DNA of 40,017 nucleotides from an uncultured Blautia sp. GTDB taxonomy: Bacteria; Bacillota; Clostridia; Lachnospirales; Lachnospiraceae. Under the pieces are notes generated by a model. It searched no databases and was not told where the DNA came from. It saw only the letters and a list, made by a program, of their open reading frames with translations. Where the stretch lies: positions 1 through 40,017 of the forward strand of contig URMH01000025.1 in NCBI GenBank assembly GCA_900549015.1, written 5' to 3'. Below are positions 1-7,820 of this stretch, piece by piece (the stretch's first letter is position 1; each line of letters begins with the position of its first letter). The translations under genes were made by a program, and so were the position numbers.

Positions 1-125
1 AAATGATGCACGGCCTTAAAGTTGCAAACATCGACATCAACAGAAAGATGCTTGCAGAGATGGCTGTAAATGATGCTGCTGGATTCACAGCTCTTGCAGA
101 AATCGCAAAGAAAGCAATCGCTTAA
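1..125 (+). CDS. rplT: Large ribosomal subunit protein L20, C-terminal fragment
   Basis: The 3' end of a gene that enters from the left edge; the reading frame has codons starting at base 3. The 40 visible residues contain HGLKVANIDINRKMLAEMAV and DAAGFTALAEIAKKA, the conserved C-terminus of L20, an early-assembly 23S rRNA-binding protein. The normal partners infC and rpmI would lie upstream, outside the window. The stop at 123-125 is followed 23 bases later by a strong terminator, so this is the last gene of its operon. Confidence 0.93.
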   Translation, partial: MMHGLKVANIDINRKMLAEMAVNDAAGFTALAEIAKKAIA

Positions 126-148
126 TCGAAATATACTAAATATATAAT

Positions 149-198
149 ACTGCACCATCAAAACAGTTTTCTGTTTTGATGGTGCAGTATTTTTTTTA
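149..198 (+). terminator. Rho-independent terminator of the rplT operon
   Basis: An 18-base perfect stem (149-166 with 171-188) closes a TTTT loop and is followed by a run of eight T. This separates the ribosomal operon from the liv operon. Confidence 0.95.
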
Positions 199-224
199 CT
201 TGCTGTATATAAATATAAGTAAAA

Positions 225-253
225 AAGATAAAAATTTTGTGAATTTTTATCTT
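225..253 (+). promoter_or_regulatory. Inverted repeat with CodY-like box at the liv promoter
   Basis: Seen: perfect 12-base arms (225-236 and 242-253) around a 5-base centre. The right arm overlaps the first two bases of the -35 element. Inside it, bases 233-247 (AATTTTGTGAATTTT) match 12 of 15 positions of the published CodY consensus AATTTTCNGAAAATT. CodY is the Firmicute repressor that responds to GTP and branched-chain amino acids and commonly controls their uptake. That CodY binds here is inference; the repeat could serve another repressor. Confidence 0.5.
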
Positions 254-280
254 GAAATCACCACTGTGAAATGCTATAAT
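252..280 (+). promoter_or_regulatory. Sigma-A promoter of the liv operon
   Basis: TTGAAA at 252-257, a 17-base spacer, then TATAAT at 275-280 preceded by TG (extended -10). The leader to the ATG at 336 is about 50 bases and carries AAAGGAGGA just upstream of the start. Confidence 0.85.
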
Positions 281-335
281 TTTAACACTACATTAAATGA
301 AAGCGAAATGATATAGTATAAAGGAGGAGAATATT

Positions 336-1487
336 ATGAGAAATTTAAAAAAAGCATTTACAATTACAGCCGCAGCGGCTATGGCAATGACGGCTTTTGC
401 ACCAGTATCTGTATTTGCAGAGGAGGAAACTTTTAAAATCGGCGGAATAGGACCAATGACAGGCGCAGCCGCTACATATGGTGCTGCTGTAGAAAATGGA
501 ATTCAGCTTGCAGTAGATGAAATTAATGCAGAAGGCGGAATTAACGGCACAAAAATAGAATTTAAAATGGAAGATGATGAGCATGATGCGGAAAAATCTG
601 TGAATGCGTACAATACTCTGAAGGACTGGGGAATGCAGATGCTCGTGGGAACAGTTACAAGTGCTCCCTGTATTGCTGTTGAGGCAGAGGCGGCAAACGA
701 CAATATGTTTCTTTTAACACCTTCTGCAACAGCAATCGACTCTATTGCTGGAGAGAATGCTTTCCGTGTATGCTTTTCTGATCCGGCGCAGGGAACAAAA
801 TCTGCACAGTATATTGGGGAACATAAGTTGGCATCAAAGGTTGCAGTTATTTACGATGGTTCTGACCCATATTCCTCAGGAATTTATGAGAGCTTCCAGG
901 CAGAAGCAGAAAACCAGGGACTCGAGGTTGTAGCGGCAGAAGCTTTCACAGCAGACAGCAAGACAGACTTTAAAGTACAGCTCCAGAAAGCAAAGGACGG
1001 AGGGGCAGAGCTTGTATTCCTTCCTGTATATTATCAGGAGGCAGCCCTGATTCTTCAGCAGGCAAAAGATCTTGATTTTGCACCGAAATTCTTTGGCTGT
1101 GATGGACTGGACGGACTTTTAAGTGTGGAGAACTTTGATACTTCCCTTGCAGAAGGAGTTATGCTCCTTACACCGTTTGCAGCAGATGCAGAAGATGAAA
1201 AAACACAGAAATTTGTAAGTGCATATAAGGAAGCGTTTGATAATCAGATTCCGATTCAGTTCGCAGCAGACGCGTACGATGCAGTGTATGCAATTAAGCT
1301 TGCGGCAGAGGACGCAGGACTTACACCGGATATGGAAATGTCCGATATGTGTGAGGCAATGAAGGTTTCTATGACAAATATTGAACTGGAAGGTTTAACA
1401 GGAACGATTACATGGGATGAAACAGGAGAGCCTGACAAAGAGCCGAAAGCAGTTATCATTGAGGACGGTGCTTACAAGGCAATGTAA
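336..1487 (+). CDS. livJ: Branched-chain amino acid ABC transporter, substrate-binding protein
   Basis: Captures leucine, isoleucine or valine outside the membrane and delivers it to LivHM. The mature part is a Leu/Ile/Val-binding (Peripla_BP_6) fold: the opening FKIGGIGPMTGAAATYG, and later AVIYDGSDPYSSGIYESF at the lobe hinge and FFGCDGLDG. Length (383 residues) is normal. Residues 1-28 are a signal peptide (basic MRNLKK, Ala-rich core) ending VFA before EEE. This is a signal-peptidase-I type site, with no lipobox cysteine, although Gram-positive binding proteins are usually lipoproteins. AAAGGAGGA precedes the start. It is first gene of the operon, separated from livH by a hairpin. Substrate class is inferred from the fold and the full livHMGF set; other amino acids or amides are possible for this family. 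Confidence 0.9.
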   Translation: MRNLKKAFTITAAAAMAMTAFAPVSVFAEEETFKIGGIGPMTGAAATYGAAVENGIQLAVDEINAEGGINGTKIEFKMEDDEHDAEKSVNAYNTLKDWGMQMLVGTVTSAPCIAVEAEAANDNMFLLTPSATAIDSIAGENAFRVCFSDPAQGTKSAQYIGEHKLASKVAVIYDGSDPYSSGIYESFQAEAENQGLEVVAAEAFTADSKTDFKVQLQKAKDGGAELVFLPVYYQEAALILQQAKDLDFAPKFFGCDGLDGLLSVENFDTSLAEGVMLLTPFAADAEDEKTQKFVSAYKEAFDNQIPIQFAADAYDAVYAIKLAAEDAGLTPDMEMSDMCEAMKVSMTNIELEGLTGTITWDETGEPDKEPKAVIIEDGAYKAM

Positions 1488-1520
1488 AGCTGACAGCGTA
1501 AGAAAAAAAGTCTGAATATT

Positions 1521-1551
1521 GGGGACGGTCACTGTTAGACTGTCCCCTTTT
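1521..1551 (+). terminator. Intra-operon hairpin between livJ and livH
   Basis: GGGGACGGTC (1521-1530) pairs with GACTGTCCCC (1538-1547) with one G-T pair, followed by only four T. It looks like a leaky terminator or an RNA-stabilising 3' end, which would make the binding protein more abundant than the membrane subunits. Confidence 0.7.
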
Positions 1552-1583
1552 GCCATAAAATTTAAAGGTTTGAGAGGTGTGCT

Positions 1584-2468
1584 ATGAGTTTTATATCTTA
1601 TTTAAAAGACGGTATAAGCCTGGGCAGCGTATATGCCATTATTGCACTTGGGTACACCATGGTGTATGGAATTGCGAAAATGCTGAACTTTGCTCACGGA
1701 GATGTAATTATGGTAGGCGCATACGTGGTGCTTACACTTATGACAAAAGGAGGAGTTTCCCCTGTAATAGCGGTTCTGATTTCCATGGGCGTCTGTACTG
1801 TTCTCGGAATGACGATTGAGGCGGTGGCATACAGACCTTTAAGGAAGGCCTCCTCACCTCTTGCAGTTTTGATTACTGCTATTGGAGTGAGCTATCTTCT
1901 TCAGAACCTTGCCCTGTTAATTTTTGGGGCAGACGGAAAGACATTTGTAAATATTATTACGGTTCCCTCCCTTTCCCTGTTTGACGGACAGCTTACTATA
2001 AGCGGTGTTACCATTGTTACCATTGTGGCATGTATTGTGATTATGACAGGTCTTACGTTCTTTGTAAAAAAGACGAAGCCGGGTCATGCCATGCTTGCTG
2101 TTTCTGAGGACAGAGATGCAGCTCAGCTTATGGGAATTAACGTAAATGCGACTATTTCCATGACCTTTGCCATCGGTTCTGCTCTTGCAGCCATTGCCGG
2201 TGTTCTGCTCTGCTGCGCATACCCGACTCTGACTCCATACACGGGGGCAATGCCTGGCATTAAGGCTTTTGTTGCAGCGGTGTTTGGTGGAATCGGTTCC
2301 ATTCCGGGAGCTATGATTGGCGGTCTGCTGCTGGGTGTGATTGAAATTCTCGGAAAGGCATATATTTCCTCCCAGGTGGCAGATGCCATAGTTTTTGCAG
2401 TGCTTATTGTGGTTCTGCTTGTAAAACCTGCCGGACTGTTCGGAAAGAATATCCAGGAGAAAGTGTGA
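1584..2468 (+). CDS. livH: Branched-chain amino acid ABC transporter permease LivH
   Basis: First of two membrane subunits that form the translocation channel with LivM. The 294-residue hydrophobic protein begins with SLGSVYAIIALGYTMVYGIAKMLNFAHGD, the hallmark N-terminus of LivH (BPD_transp_2 family). It carries the cytoplasmic coupling loop around SEDRDAAQLMGINVN and the C-terminal FVAAVFGGIGSIPGAMIGG motif seen in this family. GAGAGGTG lies upstream of the ATG. It stops 9 bases before livM, so the two are surely co-translated. Nothing odd was seen. Confidence 0.94.
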   Translation: MSFISYLKDGISLGSVYAIIALGYTMVYGIAKMLNFAHGDVIMVGAYVVLTLMTKGGVSPVIAVLISMGVCTVLGMTIEAVAYRPLRKASSPLAVLITAIGVSYLLQNLALLIFGADGKTFVNIITVPSLSLFDGQLTISGVTIVTIVACIVIMTGLTFFVKKTKPGHAMLAVSEDRDAAQLMGINVNATISMTFAIGSALAAIAGVLLCCAYPTLTPYTGAMPGIKAFVAAVFGGIGSIPGAMIGGLLLGVIEILGKAYISSQVADAIVFAVLIVVLLVKPAGLFGKNIQEKV

Positions 2469-2477
2469 GGTGGGTTC

Positions 2478-3530
2478 ATGAAGAAATTAAAAGATATGAA
2501 TAAAACAACAAAAAGCAATATGCTCACATATACAATGGTTATTGTGATTTACCTTGTGGTACAGGGGCTTGTGACAACGGGAAATATTTCCAGTCTTTTA
2601 AAAGGACTTCTTGTTCCTATCTGTGTGTATGTGATTGCGGCAGTATCCCTGAATCTTGTAGTTGGAATTTCCGGTGAATTAAGCCTTGGTCATGCAGGGT
2701 TTATGTGTGTGGGCGCGTATTCCAGCGCATTTTTCTCAAATGCAGTGGGGGATGCAATGCCGGATATGCTCCGATTCGTTCTGGCAATTCTGATTGGAGC
2801 GGCAGTAGCAGGAATCTTCGGTATTTTAATTGGAGTTCCCGTACTTCGTCTTCGTGGAGATTATCTCGCCATTGTCACACTTGCTTTTGGAGAAATTATT
2901 AAAAATCTGATGAATGTTCTGTATATTGGAATTGACAGTAAGGGCATTCATGTGGCTACAAGCTCTATGGGGCTTAAGATGGAACCAGGAGCCAAAGCCA
3001 TTGTAAAAGGTGCATTGGGCATTGCCGGAACACCGAAAAATTCAACATTCACAATTGGCGTAATTCTTATTTTGATTACTCTGGTGATTGTTTTGAATCT
3101 GATTAATTCCAGAAGCGGCCGCGCCATTATGGCAGCCAGAGACAACAGGATTGCAGCAGAATCTATTGGAATTAATGTCACAAAATACAAGTTGCTGGCA
3201 TTTTCTGTTTCTGCGGCTCTTGCAGGTGTTTCCGGTGTTCTTTATGCTCATAACCTTGCAACCTTAAATGTGAAGAAATTTGATTACAATACTTCTATTC
3301 TCATGCTTGTATTTGTTGTGCTTGGAGGAATTGGAAATATCCGCGGCTCTATTATTGCAGCCATTGTACTTACGGCTCTTCCGGAAATGCTGAGAGGTCT
3401 TTCAGATTACAGAATGCTTATTTACGCTATTATACTGATTCTGATGATGTTGTTTAACTGGGCCCCTGCGGCAATTAACTGGAGAAAACGTATGAAAGAA
3501 AAATTAAGACCAGGGAAGGAGGCTGCTTAA
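2478..3530 (+). CDS. livM: Branched-chain amino acid ABC transporter permease LivM
   Basis: Second channel subunit, 350 residues, with multiple membrane helices. LNLVVGISGELSLGHAGFMCVGAYSSA (around residues 58-85) is the LivM counterpart of the LivH NFAHGD region. The coupling loop ARDNRIAAESIGINV and the LVFVVLGGIGNIRGS segment are typical. The start has GAGGTGG seven bases ahead. The stop is one base from the livG start, arguing for translational coupling. The basic tail (WRKRMKEKLRPGKEAA) is cytoplasmic. Confidence 0.94.
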   Translation: MKKLKDMNKTTKSNMLTYTMVIVIYLVVQGLVTTGNISSLLKGLLVPICVYVIAAVSLNLVVGISGELSLGHAGFMCVGAYSSAFFSNAVGDAMPDMLRFVLAILIGAAVAGIFGILIGVPVLRLRGDYLAIVTLAFGEIIKNLMNVLYIGIDSKGIHVATSSMGLKMEPGAKAIVKGALGIAGTPKNSTFTIGVILILITLVIVLNLINSRSGRAIMAARDNRIAAESIGINVTKYKLLAFSVSAALAGVSGVLYAHNLATLNVKKFDYNTSILMLVFVVLGGIGNIRGSIIAAIVLTALPEMLRGLSDYRMLIYAIILILMMLFNWAPAAINWRKRMKEKLRPGKEAA

Positions 3531-3531
3531 T

Positions 3532-4290
3532 ATGGCTATGCTGGAAGTAAACAATCTGTCAATTTCCTTTGGAGGTCTTCACGCAGTAGATAATTTTCAT
3601 CTGAAAATAGAGGAGGGGGAGCTTTACGGGCTGATAGGTCCGAATGGAGCGGGAAAAACAACAGTTTTTAACCTTCTTACAGGCGTGTATAAACCGGATG
3701 AGGGACATATTCTTCTTGACGGGAAAAATATTGCAGGGAAAAGTACGATTGAAATAAATCGCTCTGGCATTGCCAGAACATTTCAGAATATCCGTCTTTT
3801 CAAAGAGCTTACTGTTCTTGACAATGTAAAGGCAGGTTTTCACAACGGTCATAAATATTCCGTTCTCACAGGGATTTTACGTCTTCCGCGCTATTACAAG
3901 ACGGAAAAAGAGATGGATGAAAAGGCAATGGAGATTTTAAAAGTTTTTGACCTTGATAAAGAAGCTGGGTGTTTAGCGGGAAATCTTCCATACGGCAAAC
4001 AGAGAAAACTGGAAATTGCAAGAGCACTTGCAACGGAGCCCAAGCTGCTCCTTCTTGACGAGCCAGCGGCAGGCATGAATCCAAATGAGACAGCAGAGCT
4101 TATGGATACCATTCGTTTTGTGCAGAAGCATTTTCATATGACCATTCTTCTGATTGAGCATGATATGAAGCTTGTATCCGGTATTTGTGAGGAACTTACG
4201 GTACTGAATTTCGGAAGCGTCCTTGCACAGGGGAAAACAGCAGATGTGCTCAGTGACCAGGCGGTTATTACAGCGTATCTTGGAGAGTAG
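3532..4290 (+). CDS. livG: Branched-chain amino acid ABC transporter ATP-binding protein LivG
   Basis: One of two ATPases powering the Liv importer. Walker A GPNGAGKTT is at residues 36-44, and the Walker B region reads LLLLDEPAAGMNP. The ABC signature is the LivG form (NLPYGKQRKLEIARALA) rather than LSGGQ, and a switch histidine sits in LLIEHDM. Length 252 is normal. It starts one base after livM stops and ends 12 bases before livF. Confidence 0.95.
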   Translation: MAMLEVNNLSISFGGLHAVDNFHLKIEEGELYGLIGPNGAGKTTVFNLLTGVYKPDEGHILLDGKNIAGKSTIEINRSGIARTFQNIRLFKELTVLDNVKAGFHNGHKYSVLTGILRLPRYYKTEKEMDEKAMEILKVFDLDKEAGCLAGNLPYGKQRKLEIARALATEPKLLLLDEPAAGMNPNETAELMDTIRFVQKHFHMTILLIEHDMKLVSGICEELTVLNFGSVLAQGKTADVLSDQAVITAYLGE

Positions 4291-4302
4291 GAGGATAAGA
4301 AT

Positions 4303-5013
4303 ATGGCAATGTTGGAAGTGGAGAATCTGCATGTATATTACGGCATGATTCAGGCGTTAAAGGGAATCTCCTTCCATGTAAACGAGGGGGAGGTCATTGC
4401 CCTGATAGGAGCGAACGGAGCGGGAAAAACAACAACCCTTCAGACAGTGACCGGACTGGTTCCTGCAAAAGGCGGCTCTATTACATTTTGCGGAAAAGAT
4501 ATTACAAAAGTCCCTGCTCATAAAATCGTGAGTATGGGAATTGCCCATGTGCCGGAGGGACGGCGGGTGTTTTCTGATTTAAGTGTATATGACAATCTGA
4601 AAATGGGTGCGTATACAAGAAAAGACAAGGACGAAATTGCCCGGGATTTAGAAAACGTTTATAAAAGATTTCCAAGGCTTGAGGAGCGGAAAAATCAGCG
4701 GGCAGGAACGCTTTCAGGAGGAGAACAGCAAATGCTTGCAATGGGAAGAGCCCTTATGAGCAGGCCAAAACTGATTGTAATGGATGAACCTTCTATGGGA
4801 CTTTCTCCCATTTTTGTAAATGAAATTTTTGATATTATACGAGAAGTAAGTGAGAGCGGCACAACTGTTCTTCTTGTGGAGCAGAATGCAAAAAAAGCCC
4901 TTTCCATTGCAGACAGGGCATACGTTCTTGAGACAGGAAGCATTACTCTCGAGGGAGAGGCAGATAAGCTGCTCCACGATGAATCTGTACAGAAAGCATA
5001 TCTTGGAGAATAA
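4303..5013 (+). CDS. livF: Branched-chain amino acid ABC transporter ATP-binding protein LivF
   Basis: Second ATPase of the Liv importer, 236 residues. Walker A GANGAGKTT is at residues 36-44, the signature is TLSGGEQQMLAMGRAL, Walker B is LIVMDEPSMGLSP, and LLVEQNAKKAL is the LivF-type switch region. The first residues MAMLEV are shared with LivG, reflecting an old duplication. GGAGGA lies upstream of the ATG. A kinase-like gene follows after 14 bases in the same operon. Confidence 0.95.
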   Translation: MAMLEVENLHVYYGMIQALKGISFHVNEGEVIALIGANGAGKTTTLQTVTGLVPAKGGSITFCGKDITKVPAHKIVSMGIAHVPEGRRVFSDLSVYDNLKMGAYTRKDKDEIARDLENVYKRFPRLEERKNQRAGTLSGGEQQMLAMGRALMSRPKLIVMDEPSMGLSPIFVNEIFDIIREVSESGTTVLLVEQNAKKALSIADRAYVLETGSITLEGEADKLLHDESVQKAYLGE

Positions 5014-5027
5014 GGGAGGCAGGGAAT

Positions 5028-5657
5028 ATGGAAAATTGCGTCATTACCATAGCAAGAGAGTATGGAAGCGGAGGTCGCACCATAGGTGAGCGGCTTGCTC
5101 AAAAATTAAGTATTCCTTATTATGACAAAAATATTATCCGGATGGCATCAGAGGACAGCGGCATTCATGAGACGCTTTTTGGAAGAGTGGATGAGTATAC
5201 AAGTGCAAAGCCGCCTCTTTTCGGAAAAACGGGCATTTATAAAGGCGAGCTTTTTCCGCCTCAGAGTAAGGAGTTTACATCTGATGAAAATCTTTTTAAC
5301 TATCAGGCAAAAATCATCAGAGAGCTTGCGGCAAAAGAATCCTGTGTAATCATAGGAAGATGTTCCAACATGGTTTTAAACAGGGAAGATTACCCCCATG
5401 TTCTTCGGGTGTTTGTTCATGCTTCCTGGGAATTCCGCCTGGAAGAGGCTGCCAAAAAGCTGAACAAAAGTCGGAGAGAAATTGAGAAATTCCTTCAAAA
5501 AGACGATAAGAGAAAAAGAGAGTACAGTCTTCGTTTCACAGGGCAGGAATGGACAGACAAGTCGAATTATGATTTATATCTTGATAACAGCGTTCTTGGA
5601 TACGAGGGAACGATTGCGGAAATTGAGAAGCATTATCTTGCGTTAAAAGAAAAATAA
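5028..5657 (+). CDS. Cytidylate kinase-like family protein
   Basis: A 209-residue P-loop protein of the cytidylate-kinase-like family (PF13189 type). The N-terminus ITIAREYGSGGRTIGERLAQKL holds the variant Walker A (about residues 7-26), and CVIIGRCSNMVL (about 101-112) is the second conserved strand. The family is close to CMP kinase, but real substrates are mostly unknown. It follows livF by 14 bases and sits ahead of the operon terminator, so it is co-transcribed with an amino acid importer. That pairing gives no obvious function; a regulatory or nucleotide-sensing role is only speculation. No missing P-loop residue was noticed. Confidence 0.85.
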   Translation: MENCVITIAREYGSGGRTIGERLAQKLSIPYYDKNIIRMASEDSGIHETLFGRVDEYTSAKPPLFGKTGIYKGELFPPQSKEFTSDENLFNYQAKIIRELAAKESCVIIGRCSNMVLNREDYPHVLRVFVHASWEFRLEEAAKKLNKSRREIEKFLQKDDKRKREYSLRFTGQEWTDKSNYDLYLDNSVLGYEGTIAEIEKHYLALKEK

Positions 5658-5661
5658 GACC

Positions 5662-5694
5662 GGGGAGGGCGAAAGCCTTCCTCTTCTTTTTTTT
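5662..5694 (+). terminator. Terminator of the liv operon
   Basis: GGGGAGGGC (5662-5670) pairs with GCCTTCCTC (5675-5683) across a GAAA tetraloop with two G-T pairs, followed by a T-rich run to 5694. Confidence 0.9.
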
Positions 5695-5739
5695 ACAGTG
5701 TGCACATATATTGTGGGGAGAATGTAAAAGAGCTTTGCC

Positions 5740-6423
5740 ATGAAAAAAATAAGAACTCTTGCGGTCACCCTTTCCTGGATGTTCCTTCTTTTTTTGTGCC
5801 TGTTGTTTCTGAGAGAAAATAAAAGTGCGGAGGTTTTTCATATTGTGCAGGAGAGAAATGTGCAGGAACTTCCGAAAGTCGCTCTTACGTTTGATGACGG
5901 ACCAAGCCGAAAATACACGCCAAAGCTTCTGGAGGGGCTGAGAGAGAGGGGGATTTTGGCTACTTTTTTTCTCACAGGAAAAAATATAGAGGGAAATGAG
6001 GAACTTGTAAGCCGTATACAGGAGGAGGGACATTTGATTGGAAATCATACTTATAATCATGTATGTCTGAATCAGATTTCAAAAATAAGGGCAAAAGAGG
6101 AAATTGAAAAAACAAGCAATAAAATATACGAAATTACAGGAGAATATCCTGATTTTATCAGACCGCCTTTTGGAGAGTGGCGGCAGGACATTGAACTTTC
6201 CGTTGATATGCTGCCTGTTTTCTGGGACATAGACACTCTTGACTGGAAAAGTAAAAGCGTATCTGGCGTTCTGGAGATTGTGGAGTCTCAGATTCATGAA
6301 AATGCCATTATTTTAATGCATGATGGGTATGAGACGTCGGTAGAAGCAGCATTTAAAGTCGTAGATTTACTGAAAGAAAAGGGGTATGAGTTTGTTACAG
6401 TTGACCGGCTTTTGATCCTGTAG
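5740..6423 (+). CDS. NodB-type polysaccharide deacetylase, membrane-anchored
   Basis: Predicted metal-dependent deacetylase of N-acetylated cell-surface glycans (peptidoglycan or a related polymer), acting outside the membrane. An N-terminal helix (about residues 6-24) with no clear cleavage site suggests a membrane anchor. The NodB motifs are complete: TFDDGPS (50-56), HTYNH (103-107) with both metal histidines, RPPFGEW (141-147), DIDTLDW (163-169) and LMHDG (192-196) with the catalytic histidine. 227 residues is about the minimal catalytic size, so there is no extra binding domain. The ribosome site is weak (no AGGAGG within 15 bases), so expression may be low. Which glycan it acts on cannot be read from sequence. 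Confidence 0.88.
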   Translation: MKKIRTLAVTLSWMFLLFLCLLFLRENKSAEVFHIVQERNVQELPKVALTFDDGPSRKYTPKLLEGLRERGILATFFLTGKNIEGNEELVSRIQEEGHLIGNHTYNHVCLNQISKIRAKEEIEKTSNKIYEITGEYPDFIRPPFGEWRQDIELSVDMLPVFWDIDTLDWKSKSVSGVLEIVESQIHENAIILMHDGYETSVEAAFKVVDLLKEKGYEFVTVDRLLIL

Positions 6424-6429
6424 TATAAT
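6401..6429 (+). promoter_or_regulatory. Promoter of rarA
   Basis: TTGACC at 6401-6406, a 17-base spacer and TATAAT at 6424-6429. It overlaps the end of the deacetylase gene, whose stop codon is at 6421-6423, so rarA can be transcribed independently. Confidence 0.75.
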
Positions 6430-6480
6430 AAGAACAGATGTACGAATCAGAAATGTTCAGTATGAAATGGAGAAATACGT

Positions 6481-7803
6481 ATGGATTTATTTGAATATGC
6501 AAAATCAAAAGCGCTTGACAGGGAGTCCCCACTAGCCTCCAGACTGCGTCCAAAGACACTGGAGGAGGTTGTTGGCCAGCAGCATATTGTAGGGAAGGAT
6601 AAGCTGCTTTACCGGGCTATTAAAGCAGATAAGCTCACGTCCGTTATTTTTTACGGACCGCCGGGAACAGGGAAGACAACTCTAGCAAAAGTGATCGCAA
6701 ATACAACAAGCGCTGATTTTACCCAGATCAATGCCACAGTAGCCGGAAAAAAAGATATGGAAGAGGTTGTGAAGCAGGCGAAAGAATCTCTTGGAATGTA
6801 CGGAAGGAAAACCATACTTTTTATTGATGAGATCCACAGATTTAACAAGGGACAGCAGGATTATCTTCTTCCCTTTGTGGAGGACGGAACTCTTATTTTG
6901 ATCGGTGCGACAACAGAGAATCCGTATTTTGAGGTAAACGGAGCTCTCCTTTCCCGCTCTGTTATTTTTGAACTGAAATCGCTCGGAAATGAAGAAATTA
7001 AAACGCTGATCCTCCGGGCTGTAAATGACAAAGAAAAAGGAATGGGAAGCTACGAGGCAGTGATAGAAGAGGAAGCGCTTGATTTTCTTGCAGATATGGC
7101 GGGAGGAGACGCAAGATGTGCCTTAAACGCTGTAGAGCTTGCGGTTCTTACCACGCCGAGAGGGGAAGACGGGAAAATCCATCTCACTCTTTCTGTCGCG
7201 GAGGAGTGCATTCAGAAGCGGGTGATACGATATGATAAAAGTGGGGATAATCATTATGATATTATTTCTGCGTTCATTAAAAGTATGCGCGGCTCTGATC
7301 CGGATGCGGCCGTTTATTATCTTGCAAAAATGCTGTATGCAGGAGAGGATGTAAAGTTTATTGCGAGAAGAATTATGATTCTTGCATCAGAAGATATAGG
7401 AAATGCAGATCCGCAGGCTCTTCAGGTGGCAGTAGCGGCAGCGCAGGCAGTGGAGCGTGTGGGTATGCCGGAATCGCAGATCATTCTCTCCCAGGCAGTC
7501 ACGTATATGGCGTGTGCACCAAAGAGCAATTCTGCTGTAAATGCCATCTTTGCGGCAATGAATTCTGTGAAAAAAACAAAGACAACCGTTCCGCCGCATC
7601 TTCAGGACGCGCATTACGGCGGACACGATAAGCTGGGACACGGCGTAGGCTATCAGTATGCCCACGATTATCCCAATCATTATGTAAAGCAGCAGTATCT
7701 TCCGTCTGAAATTCTGGGAGAACGGTTCTATGAGCCGGGTGATCTGGGATATGAAAGAGTGATAAAAGAACATATGAAGAAAATAAAAGGGGAGGAGCTA
7801 TAA
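6481..7803 (+). CDS. rarA: Replication-associated recombination protein A (RarA/MgsA AAA+ ATPase)
   Basis: Cytoplasmic AAA+ ATPase of the clamp-loader clade that acts at stalled replication forks. Its 440 residues match the family length. Landmarks: PLASRLRPKTLEEVVGQQHI near residue 17, Walker A GPPGTGKT (59-66), Walker B LFIDEIHRF (about 113-121), sensor-1 GATTENP (142-148), and the C-terminal tetramerisation region with YLAKMLYAGEDVKFIARRI and LPSEILGERFYEPG. It has its own promoter. Its last codons and stop lie within a hairpin shared with the convergent DUF4364 gene. Confidence 0.96.
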   Translation: MDLFEYAKSKALDRESPLASRLRPKTLEEVVGQQHIVGKDKLLYRAIKADKLTSVIFYGPPGTGKTTLAKVIANTTSADFTQINATVAGKKDMEEVVKQAKESLGMYGRKTILFIDEIHRFNKGQQDYLLPFVEDGTLILIGATTENPYFEVNGALLSRSVIFELKSLGNEEIKTLILRAVNDKEKGMGSYEAVIEEEALDFLADMAGGDARCALNAVELAVLTTPRGEDGKIHLTLSVAEECIQKRVIRYDKSGDNHYDIISAFIKSMRGSDPDAAVYYLAKMLYAGEDVKFIARRIMILASEDIGNADPQALQVAVAAAQAVERVGMPESQIILSQAVTYMACAPKSNSAVNAIFAAMNSVKKTKTTVPPHLQDAHYGGHDKLGHGVGYQYAHDYPNHYVKQQYLPSEILGERFYEPGDLGYERVIKEHMKKIKGEEL

Positions 7804-7820
7804 AAGCTCCTCCATTATTT
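7782..7820. terminator. Bidirectional terminator inside overlapping convergent gene ends
   Basis: A perfect 9-base stem, GGAGGAGCT (7791-7799) with AGCTCCTCC (7805-7813), closes a five-base loop. Downstream on the plus strand lies ATTATTTTT, and on the minus strand CCTTTTATTT. Both stop codons (rarA TAA 7801-7803; DUF4364 TAG 7798-7800) are in the loop or at its base, so the stem codes for the C-termini of both proteins. Confidence 0.88.

Noticed and set aside
298..311. TGAAAGCG half-site resembling a catabolite-response element in the liv leader
   Set aside because: Only the left half matches; the right half (AAATGA) does not, so CcpA control is not supported.
5699..5706. TGTGCACA palindrome upstream of the deacetylase gene
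   Set aside because: Only eight bases, expected by chance at this scale, and no clear promoter around it.
5536..6060. 174-residue minus-strand open frame over the liv terminator and deacetylase gene
   Set aside because: It runs antisense to the clear NodB motifs and the terminator, with no ribosome site and no recognisable domain.
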